DNA of 64,000 nt from an uncultured Myxococcales bacterium. GTDB taxonomy: Bacteria; Myxococcota_A; Polyangia; Polyangiales; Polyangiaceae. The number at the start of each line of letters is the position of its first letter. The stretch's first letter is position 1. Positions 17,974-27,088 of the stretch are shown here, piece after piece. Under the pieces are notes generated by a model. That model made no database searches and was not told the DNA's origin. It saw only the letters and a list, made by a program, of their open reading frames with translations. A program made the translations under genes and the position numbers. Where the stretch lies: NCBI GenBank assembly GCA_937949945.1, contig CALFEQ010000127.1, forward strand, positions 19,199-83,198. The letters run 5' to 3'.

Positions 17974-18477
17974 TCACGCGGGAGGCACCGTGAGCTCTCC
18001 GCCCGTCTCGGCGGCCGCTTGCGAGGTCCGTTCCTCGTTCGGCGCGACGATCTCGACGTCGCAATCGAGCACGTAACCGCGCCGGCGTCTCACGAGCACG
18101 CCGCGCAGGCCGAGGCGCCGAAGCGTGTGCACGGCGGTGTAGACGCGCATCGCGGCGGCGGTCGGTGTCGCGCGCTCGCCCGGCCAGCCGGCCTCGAATG
18201 CAGCGGGCACGGGAAGGACCGACGTCGGCGACGACGCGCGCATGCGCGCGAGCGCGAGCAGGAGGCGACGAAGCGGGATCCGTGTCTCCAGCACGACGCG
18301 ATCCCGATCCCCGAGCTCGAACCATTCGGCGCCCGCGGAGACGCGCAGCAAGAGACGCTTCGTCGCCTCCGCACGAGCGCTCGATGGAGGGACGCTCGGC
18401 GGGACGAAGGAGTCGTCGGCCGAAAGAGACGGCTCGGAGCAGGTCGAAGCGGCGTCGAGTCGGAGCGGCGTTGTCAT
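17974..18477 (-). CDS. Winged-helix DNA-binding protein, probable regulator
   Basis: The 167-residue product has a disordered Ser/Pro-rich start and then a domain (about 55-150) resembling the C-terminal winged helix of OmpR-type regulators. The recognisable parts are a LLLALARM helix, the run TAAAMRVYTAVHTLRRLGLR as the recognition-helix region, and the VLVRRRRGYVLD wing with its Arg cluster. There is no receiver domain, so it would not be controlled by phosphorylation in the usual way. The ATG at 18477 is preferred over one nine bases earlier because GGAAGG lies about ten bases before it. It sits between lptB and rpoN, a place usually without a regulator. Its target is unknown. Confidence 0.7.
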   Translation of the reverse strand: MTTPLRLDAASTCSEPSLSADDSFVPPSVPPSSARAEATKRLLLRVSAGAEWFELGDRDRVVLETRIPLRRLLLALARMRASSPTSVLPVPAAFEAGWPGERATPTAAAMRVYTAVHTLRRLGLRGVLVRRRRGYVLDCDVEIVAPNEERTSQAAAETGGELTVPPA

Positions 18478-18606
18478 GGCACCCATCCCTTCCGCGAGGA
18501 ACGACTGCACTCACCATGCCGTCCATGTGGGGTAACCGGCGGACTGCCACCCACCACCTTCGCGACGGCGCGGGCGCTTCGGCGACTCCGAACGCGCTCC
18601 GAGAAA

Positions 18607-19368
18607 TCAGCCGCTTTCGGGCGACGGCGGGGGGATGGTCCGCGCCCAGCTCCCGAGGTACCGACCCACCACCAGGGGATGCGCGCGGAACGCGTCCGGC
18701 TCCTCCTCTGCGGCCACCTCGCCGTCGAGCAGCAGTACGGCACGCGTGCATACGCGGAGCGCCTCCTCGACGTGGTGATCCGCCAGCACGACGCAGACGC
18801 CGTCGTCGACCGCGAGCGCCCGCAGCATGTCCCCGAGGCGGCTCGCTTGCTGGGGATCGACCCCAGCGAAGGGCTCGTCGCAGACGAGGACCTTGGGCGG
18901 CCGCGTGAGGGCGCGCGCGAGCTCGAGGCGCCGCCGTTCTCCGCCCGACAGCTCGCCGGCGCGCACGTCCATCCGATCGTCGAGCGCGACCCGCGCGGCG
19001 AGCTCCTCGATCGCCTTCCTCTCCGCGGCCGCGTCGGCGCGGCCGTGCACGACGCGGTGATACGTGGCGAGGTTCTCTCGCACGGACAGGTCCCAGAGCA
19101 CGCTCGGCGTCTGCGGGACGTACGAGAGGCCGCGGCGCGCGCGTGCCCAGAGAGGTAGCGCCGTGACGTCCTCGCCGTGGAGCTCGACCTTCCCGGACGC
19201 GACGGCGATCTCGCCGACGAGCGCGCGGAACAGCGTCGATTTGCCCGCGCCCGACGGGCCGAGCACGCCGAGCACCTCGCCCGGACGTGCGGACAGGTCG
19301 ACGCCGCGCAGGATCGTCTTGTCCCCGCGCCGGACACGGATGCCGACGCCGGCGATGGCCGCCGTCAC
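18607..19368 (-). CDS. lptB: Lipopolysaccharide export ABC transporter ATP-binding protein
   Basis: LptB is the ATPase of the LptBFG inner-membrane complex that drives lipopolysaccharide to the outer membrane. The 253-residue ABC domain has Walker A GPSGAGKST at 37-45, the Q-loop in SYVPQTPSV, signature LSGGERRRLELARAL, Walker B VLVCDEPFAGVDP and the H-loop VLADHHVEEAL. The GTG at 19368 overlaps the lptA stop as GTGA, so the two are coupled. A C-terminal tail of about 20 residues follows the usual end. LptF, LptG and LptC genes are not in the window. Confidence 0.94.
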   Translation of the reverse strand: MTAAIAGVGIRVRRGDKTILRGVDLSARPGEVLGVLGPSGAGKSTLFRALVGEIAVASGKVELHGEDVTALPLWARARRGLSYVPQTPSVLWDLSVRENLATYHRVVHGRADAAAERKAIEELAARVALDDRMDVRAGELSGGERRRLELARALTRPPKVLVCDEPFAGVDPQQASRLGDMLRALAVDDGVCVVLADHHVEEALRVCTRAVLLLDGEVAAEEEPDAFRAHPLVVGRYLGSWARTIPPPSPESG

Positions 19369-19856
19369 GGCTTCGGGACGGGGATCGAGCCCTTCACCTG
19401 CGTCGCCGTCACGCGCGCGGTGGCGAGCTCGATGGTCGCTTTTTCCGCCTGGATCCAGCCCTGGCCTCGCGTGAGCTTCACGCCGCCGCGCATCTCCAGG
19501 ACCTGCTTGACCATGTCGAGCTCCACCTCGGGAGCCTCGCCGTGCACGCCGCGCACGTCGGCGACGACGCCGCCCGAGCCCTTCGCCCAGCGCACGTGCG
19601 GGGTCGAGTCGAACTTCAAGTCGAACCGCGGGCAGCGGACGGTCATGTCGCCCTTCGTGAGGACGACGTTGCCGGTTAGGACCGCCGTGCCTTCCGCCAC
19701 GTCGACCTCGAGCTTGTCGGCTTGGACGCCGACGTCTCCGCCGACGTCGAGGAGCGGGTCGGCGGTGACGTTCGACGCGAACGTGACGGTGGGGGCGGCG
19801 ATGCACGCCACCAGGACACAACGCAAGACGGCCCTCCGGGACCAGCTCGGGCGCAT
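19365..19856 (-). CDS. lptA: LptA/OstA-like periplasmic lipopolysaccharide transport protein
   Basis: This 163-residue exported protein has an N-terminal signal segment (about 1-28) and an OstA-type beta-jellyroll. The repeating pattern VQADKLEVDVAEGTAVLTGN, MTVRCPRFDLKF and IQAEKATIELATARVTATQV is typical of LptA, which forms the periplasmic bridge carrying lipopolysaccharide to the outer membrane. It is slightly shorter than E. coli LptA (185). Coupling to lptB supports the call. An LptC-like protein is the main alternative, but the signal segment looks cleavable and the order lptA-lptB is standard. Confidence 0.85.
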   Translation of the reverse strand: MRPSWSRRAVLRCVLVACIAAPTVTFASNVTADPLLDVGGDVGVQADKLEVDVAEGTAVLTGNVVLTKGDMTVRCPRFDLKFDSTPHVRWAKGSGGVVADVRGVHGEAPEVELDMVKQVLEMRGGVKLTRGQGWIQAEKATIELATARVTATQVKGSIPVPKP

Positions 19857-19895
19857 GTCCCGAGCTTATCCCAGGGAGGGCCGTCGATCAGGCGA

Positions 19896-22800
19896 TCACT
19901 TGACGCCGCCGCCGCAGACGTTGGGGATGCCGCCGCCGCCGCAGGTCTGCGGAGGCACGCAGGTCCCGCAGTTGACGGTGCTGCCACAGCCATCGGCGAT
20001 CTCGCCGCAGTTGGCGCCGGCCTCCTGGCACGTGCGCGGCGTGCAGGGCGGGGCACCGCACCTACCGTTCACGCACGGCATGCCGTCCGGGCACGGGCAG
20101 TTGTTGAGGCTGCCGCAGCCGTCCGCCACGGGGCCGCACGCCGAGCCCTCGGCCGGGGTGGGGCAGGCCAGCGGCGTGCAGCTGCCCTCGCCGCAGAGGT
20201 TCGGGCCACCGGCGCCGCAGACCTTGCCGTCCTGGCAGCTGCCGCAGTCGAGCTGGCTGCCGCAACCGTCGCCCTTGAGGCCGCACTCGTTCGGGCCGCA
20301 CGTCTGCTTCTGGCAGGGGGGAGCGCCGCACTGGTTCGGGATGCCGGCTCCGCCGCAGGTCTGGCCCGCGGGGCAGTCACCGCAGTTGATGACGTTGCCG
20401 CAGCCGTCACCCGCCAAGCCGCAGCCGATGCCCTGCTCCTGGCAGGTCTTCGGCTGGCACTCGGGCGGCCCCTCGGCCGACACGCAGGAGGCGAGGTCGA
20501 AGAGCATGTAGGCGAGGATCTTCTCCTGGGCGGTGAGCGGGCTATCGTCGCACTCCGCGGGGAAGACCTTGTTCTCGCTGTTGCCGCCCGTCAGCGTGAC
20601 GTGGAAGTCGCTGAAGAGGACGCGTCCGCACTGGCTCGCCGGCTCGGCGCCCCACGGCGTGTTGAACGTGTAGTGGAGGGGCGCGTGCCTCGGTGCGGGA
20701 TCCTGACTACGCGACTTGACCGAGTCCGTGGTCGTGTACATCCACCGCTGCGCCGGGGCCACGATGCCCGACGTCGCGATGTTCGGATCGGTCGGAGTGA
20801 TGTTGGCGCGTGGCTCGGAGATCGTGACCTCCGGTGGGTCCACCGTCGTGAGCGCGTTCACGGGCGGGTACGGCGGCGGGTAGCTCGCCGACGTGTTGCC
20901 GACCGGCGCCCTCAGCCAGTTCGCGAAGAGCAGGCCCTTCGGGAAGGACGTGTCGAGCTTCGCGGTGAGAGAGCCGTCCCAGCGCGTGTTGATCGGCAAC
21001 GGGTCGAAGGTGTTGGCCGTCGCGGCCCACGGGGAGGTGAAGTTCAGGGTCGAGGGAGAGTTGTTGCGGGTCGAGAAGAGCCAGACGTACGAGTAGTGCG
21101 TCGCGAAGACGCGCCCGCCCTTGTTCGCGTAGTCGATGACGTTCTGGCGCGCATTGGCCGGCTTGCGCGACTCGCCGCCGGTGCAACTGAAGATGACCGC
21201 GTCGTACTTGTCGAGAAGCCCGTCGTCGTCGCAGGCGCCGTTGCAGACGTAGATGTATGGCCGGTTGTTGGTGGAGTAGGTCTGCGTGGTGATGGCAGGC
21301 CCATTCGAGCCGTCGAGGCGGATGTCGTCGGCGTCCTCTCGTGTCACCGTCCAGGTGCCGTTGGCGCCCGACGGGTTGGTGACGCCGAAGATGACGATCT
21401 GGTCGCCGGTCTGCAGGTTGTGGTTTGACGAGGTCCGGACGATGTACGGTTGGTTCGCGGAGCGGGCGATGCGCGTGATCCTCAGCTCACGCGTGTAGCC
21501 GCCTCCGTACAGCTTGCTGGCCTTGGGGCAGCTGGCGCTTCCGCTCTGCGAACAGTTGTCCCCGCACCCCGGAGCGCATGCGCCACCAGCACCGCCCCCG
21601 ACGCCGTCGTCCTGGTAGAGATGAATGCGCCCATTGCCGGCGCCGCTCGTGAACTCGCTGTCGTCGACGCCGATCTTGCGGAACACGCACTCGAGGCCGT
21701 CGTAGTCGCCCGTCGAGATCGCCGTGAGCGGGATGTCACCCTCGCTCTGGTTCCGGGGCAGTGCTGCCGTCTTGTTCGGCGGCGCATCGCCGACCTTCGG
21801 CACCTTCGTCGTCGTGCACGCGGTCGTTTGGACGGTGAACTGTTTGCGCCACCGGCCGAGCTGCACGACGACCGGGATGTCCACCACCTTGCCCGGCGTG
21901 CTCACCGGCATGTTCGGGAGGAGGAAGTAGCCGTTCGCGTCCGTCGTCGTCGAGATGAGCGGGTTGCCGGACGCCGTCGCGCACGTCTCGCACTTGACGC
22001 CCTGCTCGAACGGCTCGACCGGCCCGTTCGGTACGTAGACGACCGCGTTCGGGATCGGCAGCACGCCGTTCGGCGACGTGACGTAGCCCTCGATGGCCGT
22101 CGTGGCGCCGCCCGGGCACTGCTGCTGCTGCTGGCAGAGGCCGGTGCAGCCGGGGATGGGCTCGCACTTGTTCTCCGCTCCGCACCGTTCTCCCGGCGGG
22201 CAGGTGGAGACGCCGTCCGGCCAACAGTTGAGGAGCTTGCCGCAGCCGTCGGGCTTGAACCCGCACGTCGCGTCGCCGCAGGTGAGCGCCTGGCACGCGG
22301 GTTCTCCGCACTTGCTCGGGCCGCCGCCGCCACACGTCTGGCCCGGCGGGCACGTCGCCGGGCAGTTGATGACGTTCCCGCACCCGTCGCCGATCGGGCC
22401 GCAGTCGTCGGGTTCGCACTCCGTCTTCGTCGGCACGCACGTGCCGCCGTCGATCAGGCCCCCGGTCCCACACTTGTTGGGACCGCCGCCTCCGCAGATA
22501 CCGGCCTCGCACGTTCCGCAGTCGAGGACGTCGCCGCAGCCGTCACCTTGGAGGCCGCACTCGGCCCCGAGGTCGGCGCACGTGAGCGGGGTGCACGGGG
22601 GCTTGCCACACCGGCTCGGGGTGCCTCCTCCTCCGCACGTCTCGCCCTCGGGGCAGGTCCCGCACTGGACGATGCTCCCGCAGCCATCGCTGATGGGGCC
22701 GCAGTTCGCGTTCGCCTCTTCGCACGTTTTCGGCTTGCAGCTCCCGGTGTCGGGCCCGCCGCCACCCGGAGCGAACTGCCCGGAGGAGGAGCCTCCACCG

Positions 22801-22919
22801 TTGGTGGCTCCGGCGTCGGCCTCTCCGTCACCAGTGAAATCGCTGCCCGTCTCACTTCCGCAAGCTGCAACCGCGAGAGCTACGGCGCCTGCCAGCGCCG
22901 CTACGATTCGCCAATGCAT
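19896..22919 (-). CDS. Cys-rich repeat lipoprotein with central ThuA-like and carboxypeptidase-regulatory-like domains
   Basis: This 1007-residue lipoprotein has lipobox AVAAC (Cys20) and GGAGGG five bases before the ATG. Four repeats of about 45 residues, each with the pattern C-x3-TC ... CG-x3-DGCG-x3-NCG-x-CP-x-G-x-TCGGGG ... CG, lie near the N-terminus (about 45-260). Four more lie at the C-terminus (about 825-1003). Between them is a carboxypeptidase-regulatory-like beta domain (AIEGYVTSPNGVLPIPNA, TTDANGYFLLPNMP). It is followed by a segment (DKYDAVIFSCTGGE, NKGGRVFATHYSYVW) resembling ThuA/class I amidotransferase-like folds. All cysteines are in the repeats and would be disulfide-bonded outside the cell. 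Such proteins are common and often misnamed in Myxococcota. A surface adhesin or matrix role is inference. Confidence 0.85.
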   Translation of the reverse strand: MHWRIVAALAGAVALAVAACGSETGSDFTGDGEADAGATNGGGSSSGQFAPGGGGPDTGSCKPKTCEEANANCGPISDGCGSIVQCGTCPEGETCGGGGTPSRCGKPPCTPLTCADLGAECGLQGDGCGDVLDCGTCEAGICGGGGPNKCGTGGLIDGGTCVPTKTECEPDDCGPIGDGCGNVINCPATCPPGQTCGGGGPSKCGEPACQALTCGDATCGFKPDGCGKLLNCWPDGVSTCPPGERCGAENKCEPIPGCTGLCQQQQQCPGGATTAIEGYVTSPNGVLPIPNAVVYVPNGPVEPFEQGVKCETCATASGNPLISTTTDANGYFLLPNMPVSTPGKVVDIPVVVQLGRWRKQFTVQTTACTTTKVPKVGDAPPNKTAALPRNQSEGDIPLTAISTGDYDGLECVFRKIGVDDSEFTSGAGNGRIHLYQDDGVGGGAGGACAPGCGDNCSQSGSASCPKASKLYGGGYTRELRITRIARSANQPYIVRTSSNHNLQTGDQIVIFGVTNPSGANGTWTVTREDADDIRLDGSNGPAITTQTYSTNNRPYIYVCNGACDDDGLLDKYDAVIFSCTGGESRKPANARQNVIDYANKGGRVFATHYSYVWLFSTRNNSPSTLNFTSPWAATANTFDPLPINTRWDGSLTAKLDTSFPKGLLFANWLRAPVGNTSASYPPPYPPVNALTTVDPPEVTISEPRANITPTDPNIATSGIVAPAQRWMYTTTDSVKSRSQDPAPRHAPLHYTFNTPWGAEPASQCGRVLFSDFHVTLTGGNSENKVFPAECDDSPLTAQEKILAYMLFDLASCVSAEGPPECQPKTCQEQGIGCGLAGDGCGNVINCGDCPAGQTCGGAGIPNQCGAPPCQKQTCGPNECGLKGDGCGSQLDCGSCQDGKVCGAGGPNLCGEGSCTPLACPTPAEGSACGPVADGCGSLNNCPCPDGMPCVNGRCGAPPCTPRTCQEAGANCGEIADGCGSTVNCGTCVPPQTCGGGGIPNVCGGGVK

Positions 22920-23031
22920 GTCGACCCTCCGTCGAGCTCGCTGCCCGCCAGCGCGGACACTCGACCGATGATTGCATCTTACAGTCGTTTTCTCCGAGGT
23001 CAGATGCCTTTGGCGAGCCCACTTCGGTCGC

Positions 23032-25590
23032 TCATGTGGGCGCTTGCGCGTCGAGGGCGCGTGCGATGGCCTCGAGCTCCGTCACGAGCCCCTCGGCGTG
23101 TCCCTGCACCGGGGTGGCGGACGCCAGGACGAGCAAGCGTTCGACGAGGGAGGCAACAGCGCTTCGCGTGAGCGGGAGGAGCGCGTCGGGGCGTCCTCCC
23201 GTCGCCGCGAACGTGCGGACGATCGCGTTGACCGTCGGCATGAGGTCCTCGGCGCGTGCGCCTTCGACGTCGGCCGTCCCTTGACCACGGGCGATGGACG
23301 CGAGGACGCGCGCGAGGGGTTGGGCGAGACGCGATCGAGCGCGATCGACGCGGTAGCGGAGGAGGGTGGGATCGTTCTCCACCTGCTGGCGATCCCTGCC
23401 GGTGACGACCATCTCGAGGTCGCGCCGCCACTCCGCGGCGGCGCTGTTGAGGGCGCCGGCGACGACCTGCGCCGCCTCGTCGGCCTCGCGCTCGAGGTTG
23501 GCGGCACGCAGCGCGAGCTCCTGGGCCCGCGCGCGCGCGGCTTCCACGGCGGCGCGCTCGTCGTTCGCGTGCTCGCGCGCCCGCTCGAGCATCGACGCGA
23601 CGACGCGCGCCGCGCGGCGACGAAGGCCGCGCTCCTTCAGCTCCTCGCTGCGCCCGACGATCTGCTCGTCGAGCAGCTTCTGCACGAGCTCCCAACCCGA
23701 GGCGGCGAGCGCCTCTTCGTCTCCGAGCTTGCCTTTGAGCGCGAGGCGCGCGGAGAGCGCGAGCGGCTCGGCCCACGACCGGATGCCGGTCTCGGCGAGC
23801 GACGCGCGGACGTTCGCCATCACGGTGGCGAGGTCCTCGGGCTTCAACCGATCGGCCTTGTTGACGAGGATCTGCACCGGCAAGCGCGTGGCCTTCGCCT
23901 CCTCGAGGATCCGGCGCTCGCTCTGTTTGAGCGGCTGTCCGGCGTCGAGCAGCCAGATGACGGCGTCGGCCTCCTCGAACGCGGAGCGCGCGGCCTCGGT
24001 GTGGCGCGCGTCGGGCGCGTTGAAGCCGGGCGTGTCGAGGATCTCGACGCGCGTGAGGGAGGCGATCGGCTGGAGGATCTCGACGCGCTTCACGTGCGAG
24101 GCGTCGATGGCCTTGAGGGCGCCGCGGAGCTCGCTCGAGGGCACGATGCGCTCCTTGACCTCGGCCGGCGCGTCCGGATGGAACAGGATGCGCGCGAACG
24201 GATCGGGCGCGTAGCGCAGGTGGTGGAGCGTCGCCGTCGTCGGCAGCACGCCCGTCGGCGCCACGTCCGCGCCGATGACCGCGTTGATGAACGTGCTCTT
24301 GCCCGCGTTGAACTCGCCGACGATGGCGACGCGGACGGGGCGGGAGCGCTCCACGGCCAGCTCGGCCACCTTCGCCGTCGCGTCGAGCGCGTGCAGCGCC
24401 CGCGCGTGGCCGTCGAGCCGCGTGAGGAGCCGCGTCCAGTCGCTCGGCGCGCCCGACGGCGGGATCCACGTCGCGAGCGCCGCGCTCCGCGCGGTCTCGG
24501 CCCACGCGCGCGCCCGCGGCGTCGTCACCTTCGCGAGGTCGTCGAGGATCGCCGACGTCTCGCCCGGATCGCGGAGGCGCGCGGGCGAGGGGAGAAGACG
24601 CGCTTCCCGCACGACCGTGTCCTGGTCCTCGCCGAGCGCCACGAGCGCGACGGCGAGCGAGGCGTGGTCCTGATCCTCGAGCGCCGTGTCGAGCAGCGGC
24701 CGCGCCGCGGACACGTCGCCGCTCCGGACCGCGCCGACGAGCGCCGCACGTGCTTCGTCGCGCCGGCCTTCGGCACGCGCGAACGCGGCCTTCCACCGCG
24801 CGAGATCGCTCTCGCCGCGGCCGTCGACGACGGCGCGGATCCTCGTGCGCGTCGCCTCGTCGGTCGGGAGCCACGCGAGGGCGGACGCGAGCGCCTCGCT
24901 GGCGCCGGGCGCGTCGAGCACGAGCGCGCGGATCAGGTGAGGGAAGGCGCCGCTGTCGCCGGCGATCGCGAGCGCGCGCCCACGGAGCAGCGCCGCGCGT
25001 CCGTCCGTGGGATCGACCTCGAGGGTGTCGAGCACGGCGCGCGCGCCGGCGAGGTCGTTCTGGAGCAGCCGCGCCTCGGCCCGGCGGAGCAGGACGGCCG
25101 GCTCCTTCGTGACGCCGAGCCGCTCGAGCCAGAGCTCCGCGCGCGCTCCGTCGCCGTTCGACAGGTCCAGATCGGCGAGCCAGAGCAGCGCCTCGCGCCG
25201 CTCCTCGCTGCCGGCCTCCGCGACCGCGAGCGCGCGGAGGAACGCGTCGCGCGTCTCCTCGACCGGGCTGCGCACGCGCTCGCGCGCGCGCCCGAGCCGC
25301 ACCCATACGTCCGCGCGCGACGCCACGCGGCCGGCGAGCTCCTCGAGCGTGAGCGCGAGCTCGGCGTCGAGCCGTGCGGCCTCGCATGCGTCGGCGAGCA
25401 GCGCGAGCCCGAGCGGCGAGTGCGGCACGCGCTGCAGCATCGCCTTCGCGGCGCGCCGCGCCGCCATCGCGTCACCGCGAGCGAGCGCCTCCTCGCCTTC
25501 GCGGAGGTAGCCCTCGGCGCCGGCGAGCACGACCTCGACCCGCCCGAACCAGTCCGCGATGGCTTCTGCGAGACGCATGGGGACGGCCAC
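23032..25590 (-). CDS. TPR-dynamin-like GTPase fusion protein
   Basis: This 852-residue cytoplasmic protein joins an N-terminal helical repeat region of about 380 residues (TPR-like helices such as AARRAAKAMLQRVPHSPLGL) to a dynamin-family GTPase. The G motifs are clear: G1 GEFNAGKST with Lys431, a downstream Thr in LPTTATLHHL for G2, G3 DTPGFNAP and G4 NKAD. The C-terminal 230 residues are long helices with coiled-coil character (RARAQELALRAANLEREADE), as expected for a dynamin stalk. Bacterial dynamin-like proteins remodel or protect membranes, and the TPR part may recruit partners. The start is GTG 25590 or ATG 25578; neither has a strong ribosome-binding site. It has no obvious operon partner. 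Confidence 0.88.
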   Translation of the reverse strand: MAVPMRLAEAIADWFGRVEVVLAGAEGYLREGEEALARGDAMAARRAAKAMLQRVPHSPLGLALLADACEAARLDAELALTLEELAGRVASRADVWVRLGRARERVRSPVEETRDAFLRALAVAEAGSEERREALLWLADLDLSNGDGARAELWLERLGVTKEPAVLLRRAEARLLQNDLAGARAVLDTLEVDPTDGRAALLRGRALAIAGDSGAFPHLIRALVLDAPGASEALASALAWLPTDEATRTRIRAVVDGRGESDLARWKAAFARAEGRRDEARAALVGAVRSGDVSAARPLLDTALEDQDHASLAVALVALGEDQDTVVREARLLPSPARLRDPGETSAILDDLAKVTTPRARAWAETARSAALATWIPPSGAPSDWTRLLTRLDGHARALHALDATAKVAELAVERSRPVRVAIVGEFNAGKSTFINAVIGADVAPTGVLPTTATLHHLRYAPDPFARILFHPDAPAEVKERIVPSSELRGALKAIDASHVKRVEILQPIASLTRVEILDTPGFNAPDARHTEAARSAFEEADAVIWLLDAGQPLKQSERRILEEAKATRLPVQILVNKADRLKPEDLATVMANVRASLAETGIRSWAEPLALSARLALKGKLGDEEALAASGWELVQKLLDEQIVGRSEELKERGLRRRAARVVASMLERAREHANDERAAVEAARARAQELALRAANLEREADEAAQVVAGALNSAAAEWRRDLEMVVTGRDRQQVENDPTLLRYRVDRARSRLAQPLARVLASIARGQGTADVEGARAEDLMPTVNAIVRTFAATGGRPDALLPLTRSAVASLVERLLVLASATPVQGHAEGLVTELEAIARALDAQAPT

Positions 25591-25629
25591 TCTTACCAGA
25601 ACGGCCAGGTGTGCTCCAGGCGCCCGGCC

Positions 25630-26985
25630 TCAGGTCTCCTCGCGCTCGAGGAGCGTCCGCAGCAGCTCCGGCTCGACCCGCAGGACGAGGACCTTCTCGC
25701 GGTCGACGATCACGAAGCCGGGCGGCGATCCCTTCGGCTTACGGAGGTAGCGGCGATCTGTGTATTGTACATCCACTACCTTCTCGTCGCGCGCGTCGGA
25801 GAAGTGCGCGGCGAGGTGCGCTGCGTCGACGAGGTCTTCGGCGGGGCACGTCTGCCCTTTGTCGAGCTGGACGATCACGTGCGCGCCCGTACGGTCCTTC
25901 GCGTGGAGCCAGAGGTCGTGCGGGCGGGCGACGTGGAGGGTGAGCGCGTCGTTGTCGGCGGCGCCCTTGCCCACGAGGATCGGTCGGCCGCTGCGCGCGA
26001 CGAAGGTGCGGTACGGGATGCGGCCGGTCTTCTTCTGGGCCTTCGGCGCGCTCGCCGTCGTCGTGCCGGGCAGGCTGACGTCGCGCGGGGCGGCGCGCTT
26101 CGCCTCCCGGAGCACCTCCTCGAGCTCGGGCAGCGAGCTCGCCTCGTCGGCGGACAGGCGCGCGAGCTCGACGGCTTCGAGCTGCTCCTCGGCCTTCTTC
26201 AGCCTGTCCTCCGCGATGCGCGCGCCGAGGCGGAGGCGCTTCGCACGCTTGAACATCGCCTCGACCTGCTCCTTCGGGCTCTTCGACGGATCGAGCGGCA
26301 CCTTCAGAGGCACCGGCTCGCCGCTCGACCAGTCCGTGACGACGAGCTCCGTCGCGCCGCGCGGGGCCTTGGCCGCCGCGGCGACGAGCCACTGCGCCTG
26401 CGCCGCGATCTGGTCGGCTTGGGCGATCTTCTCGAGATCGCCGCGCACGGCGGCGATCCTCCGTTCGATGCGCTGCTTCGCGCGGTCGAGGATCTTCCGG
26501 ACGTCGGCGCGGTACGACTCGAGCCCGTCGGCGGCGAGCGCCCGGGCGATCGCGAGCCCGCGCGCCTCGAGGGCGGCGCGCCCGTCGTCCGACAGCCCGA
26601 CGAGCCCGACCGCTTCGGACGGTACGGCAGAGCTCCGATCGGTGACGACGACGCGCCCGCCTTCGATGCGGAGGACGCGCGGGTCGCCGCGCTGATCGAT
26701 GAAGACCGCGTCCTCCGCGATCCCGAGCACGATCGCGTGCTCGAGCGCGGCCTCGCGGGCCCGCTGTCGCTCCGCTCCCGGCGGCAGGCGGCCGCCCCAG
26801 AGCTCGCGGCGTGCCTCGGCGTCGAGGAGGCCGGCGCCCGAAGAGGACTTGCCGCCGCGCGTCGCGCCGACGACGACGAGGGAGGTCCTGCCGGGGACCC
26901 GCACCTTGAGGACGACGACACGCTCGGAGCAGGCCGCCTCCTGTACGATGGCGCGGGGCCCAGGCCCGGCGTCGAGCGAGTCCAC
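25630..26985 (-). CDS. NFACT/RqcH-family protein (ribosome quality control)
   Basis: The 451-residue product carries the NFACT-R domain at about 325-440, with the diagnostic ARPHDLWLHAKDRTGAHVIV block, preceded by a coiled-coil middle (about 160-290). The N-terminal NFACT-N part is weakly conserved and short; canonical RqcH/FbpA is about 570 residues. RqcH binds stalled large ribosomal subunits and adds alanine tails to the trapped chains. The truncated N-terminus raises doubt whether this one elongates tails or only binds RNA. The start is a GTG with AGGA nine bases upstream. It is divergent from the Ser/Thr kinase gene, sharing a 100-base gap. Confidence 0.82.
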   Translation of the reverse strand: MDSLDAGPGPRAIVQEAACSERVVVLKVRVPGRTSLVVVGATRGGKSSSGAGLLDAEARRELWGGRLPPGAERQRAREAALEHAIVLGIAEDAVFIDQRGDPRVLRIEGGRVVVTDRSSAVPSEAVGLVGLSDDGRAALEARGLAIARALAADGLESYRADVRKILDRAKQRIERRIAAVRGDLEKIAQADQIAAQAQWLVAAAAKAPRGATELVVTDWSSGEPVPLKVPLDPSKSPKEQVEAMFKRAKRLRLGARIAEDRLKKAEEQLEAVELARLSADEASSLPELEEVLREAKRAAPRDVSLPGTTTASAPKAQKKTGRIPYRTFVARSGRPILVGKGAADNDALTLHVARPHDLWLHAKDRTGAHVIVQLDKGQTCPAEDLVDAAHLAAHFSDARDEKVVDVQYTDRRYLRKPKGSPPGFVIVDREKVLVLRVEPELLRTLLEREET

Positions 26986-27088
26986 GCCGGCATCCTACAC
27001 CGGACGAGACGGCGTGCCTCCTGCCGCCTGGATCATCCGCGCGCCATGGCGCAGGGTCGCCGCATCGGCGTACGCTCGGAGCGAGGCG

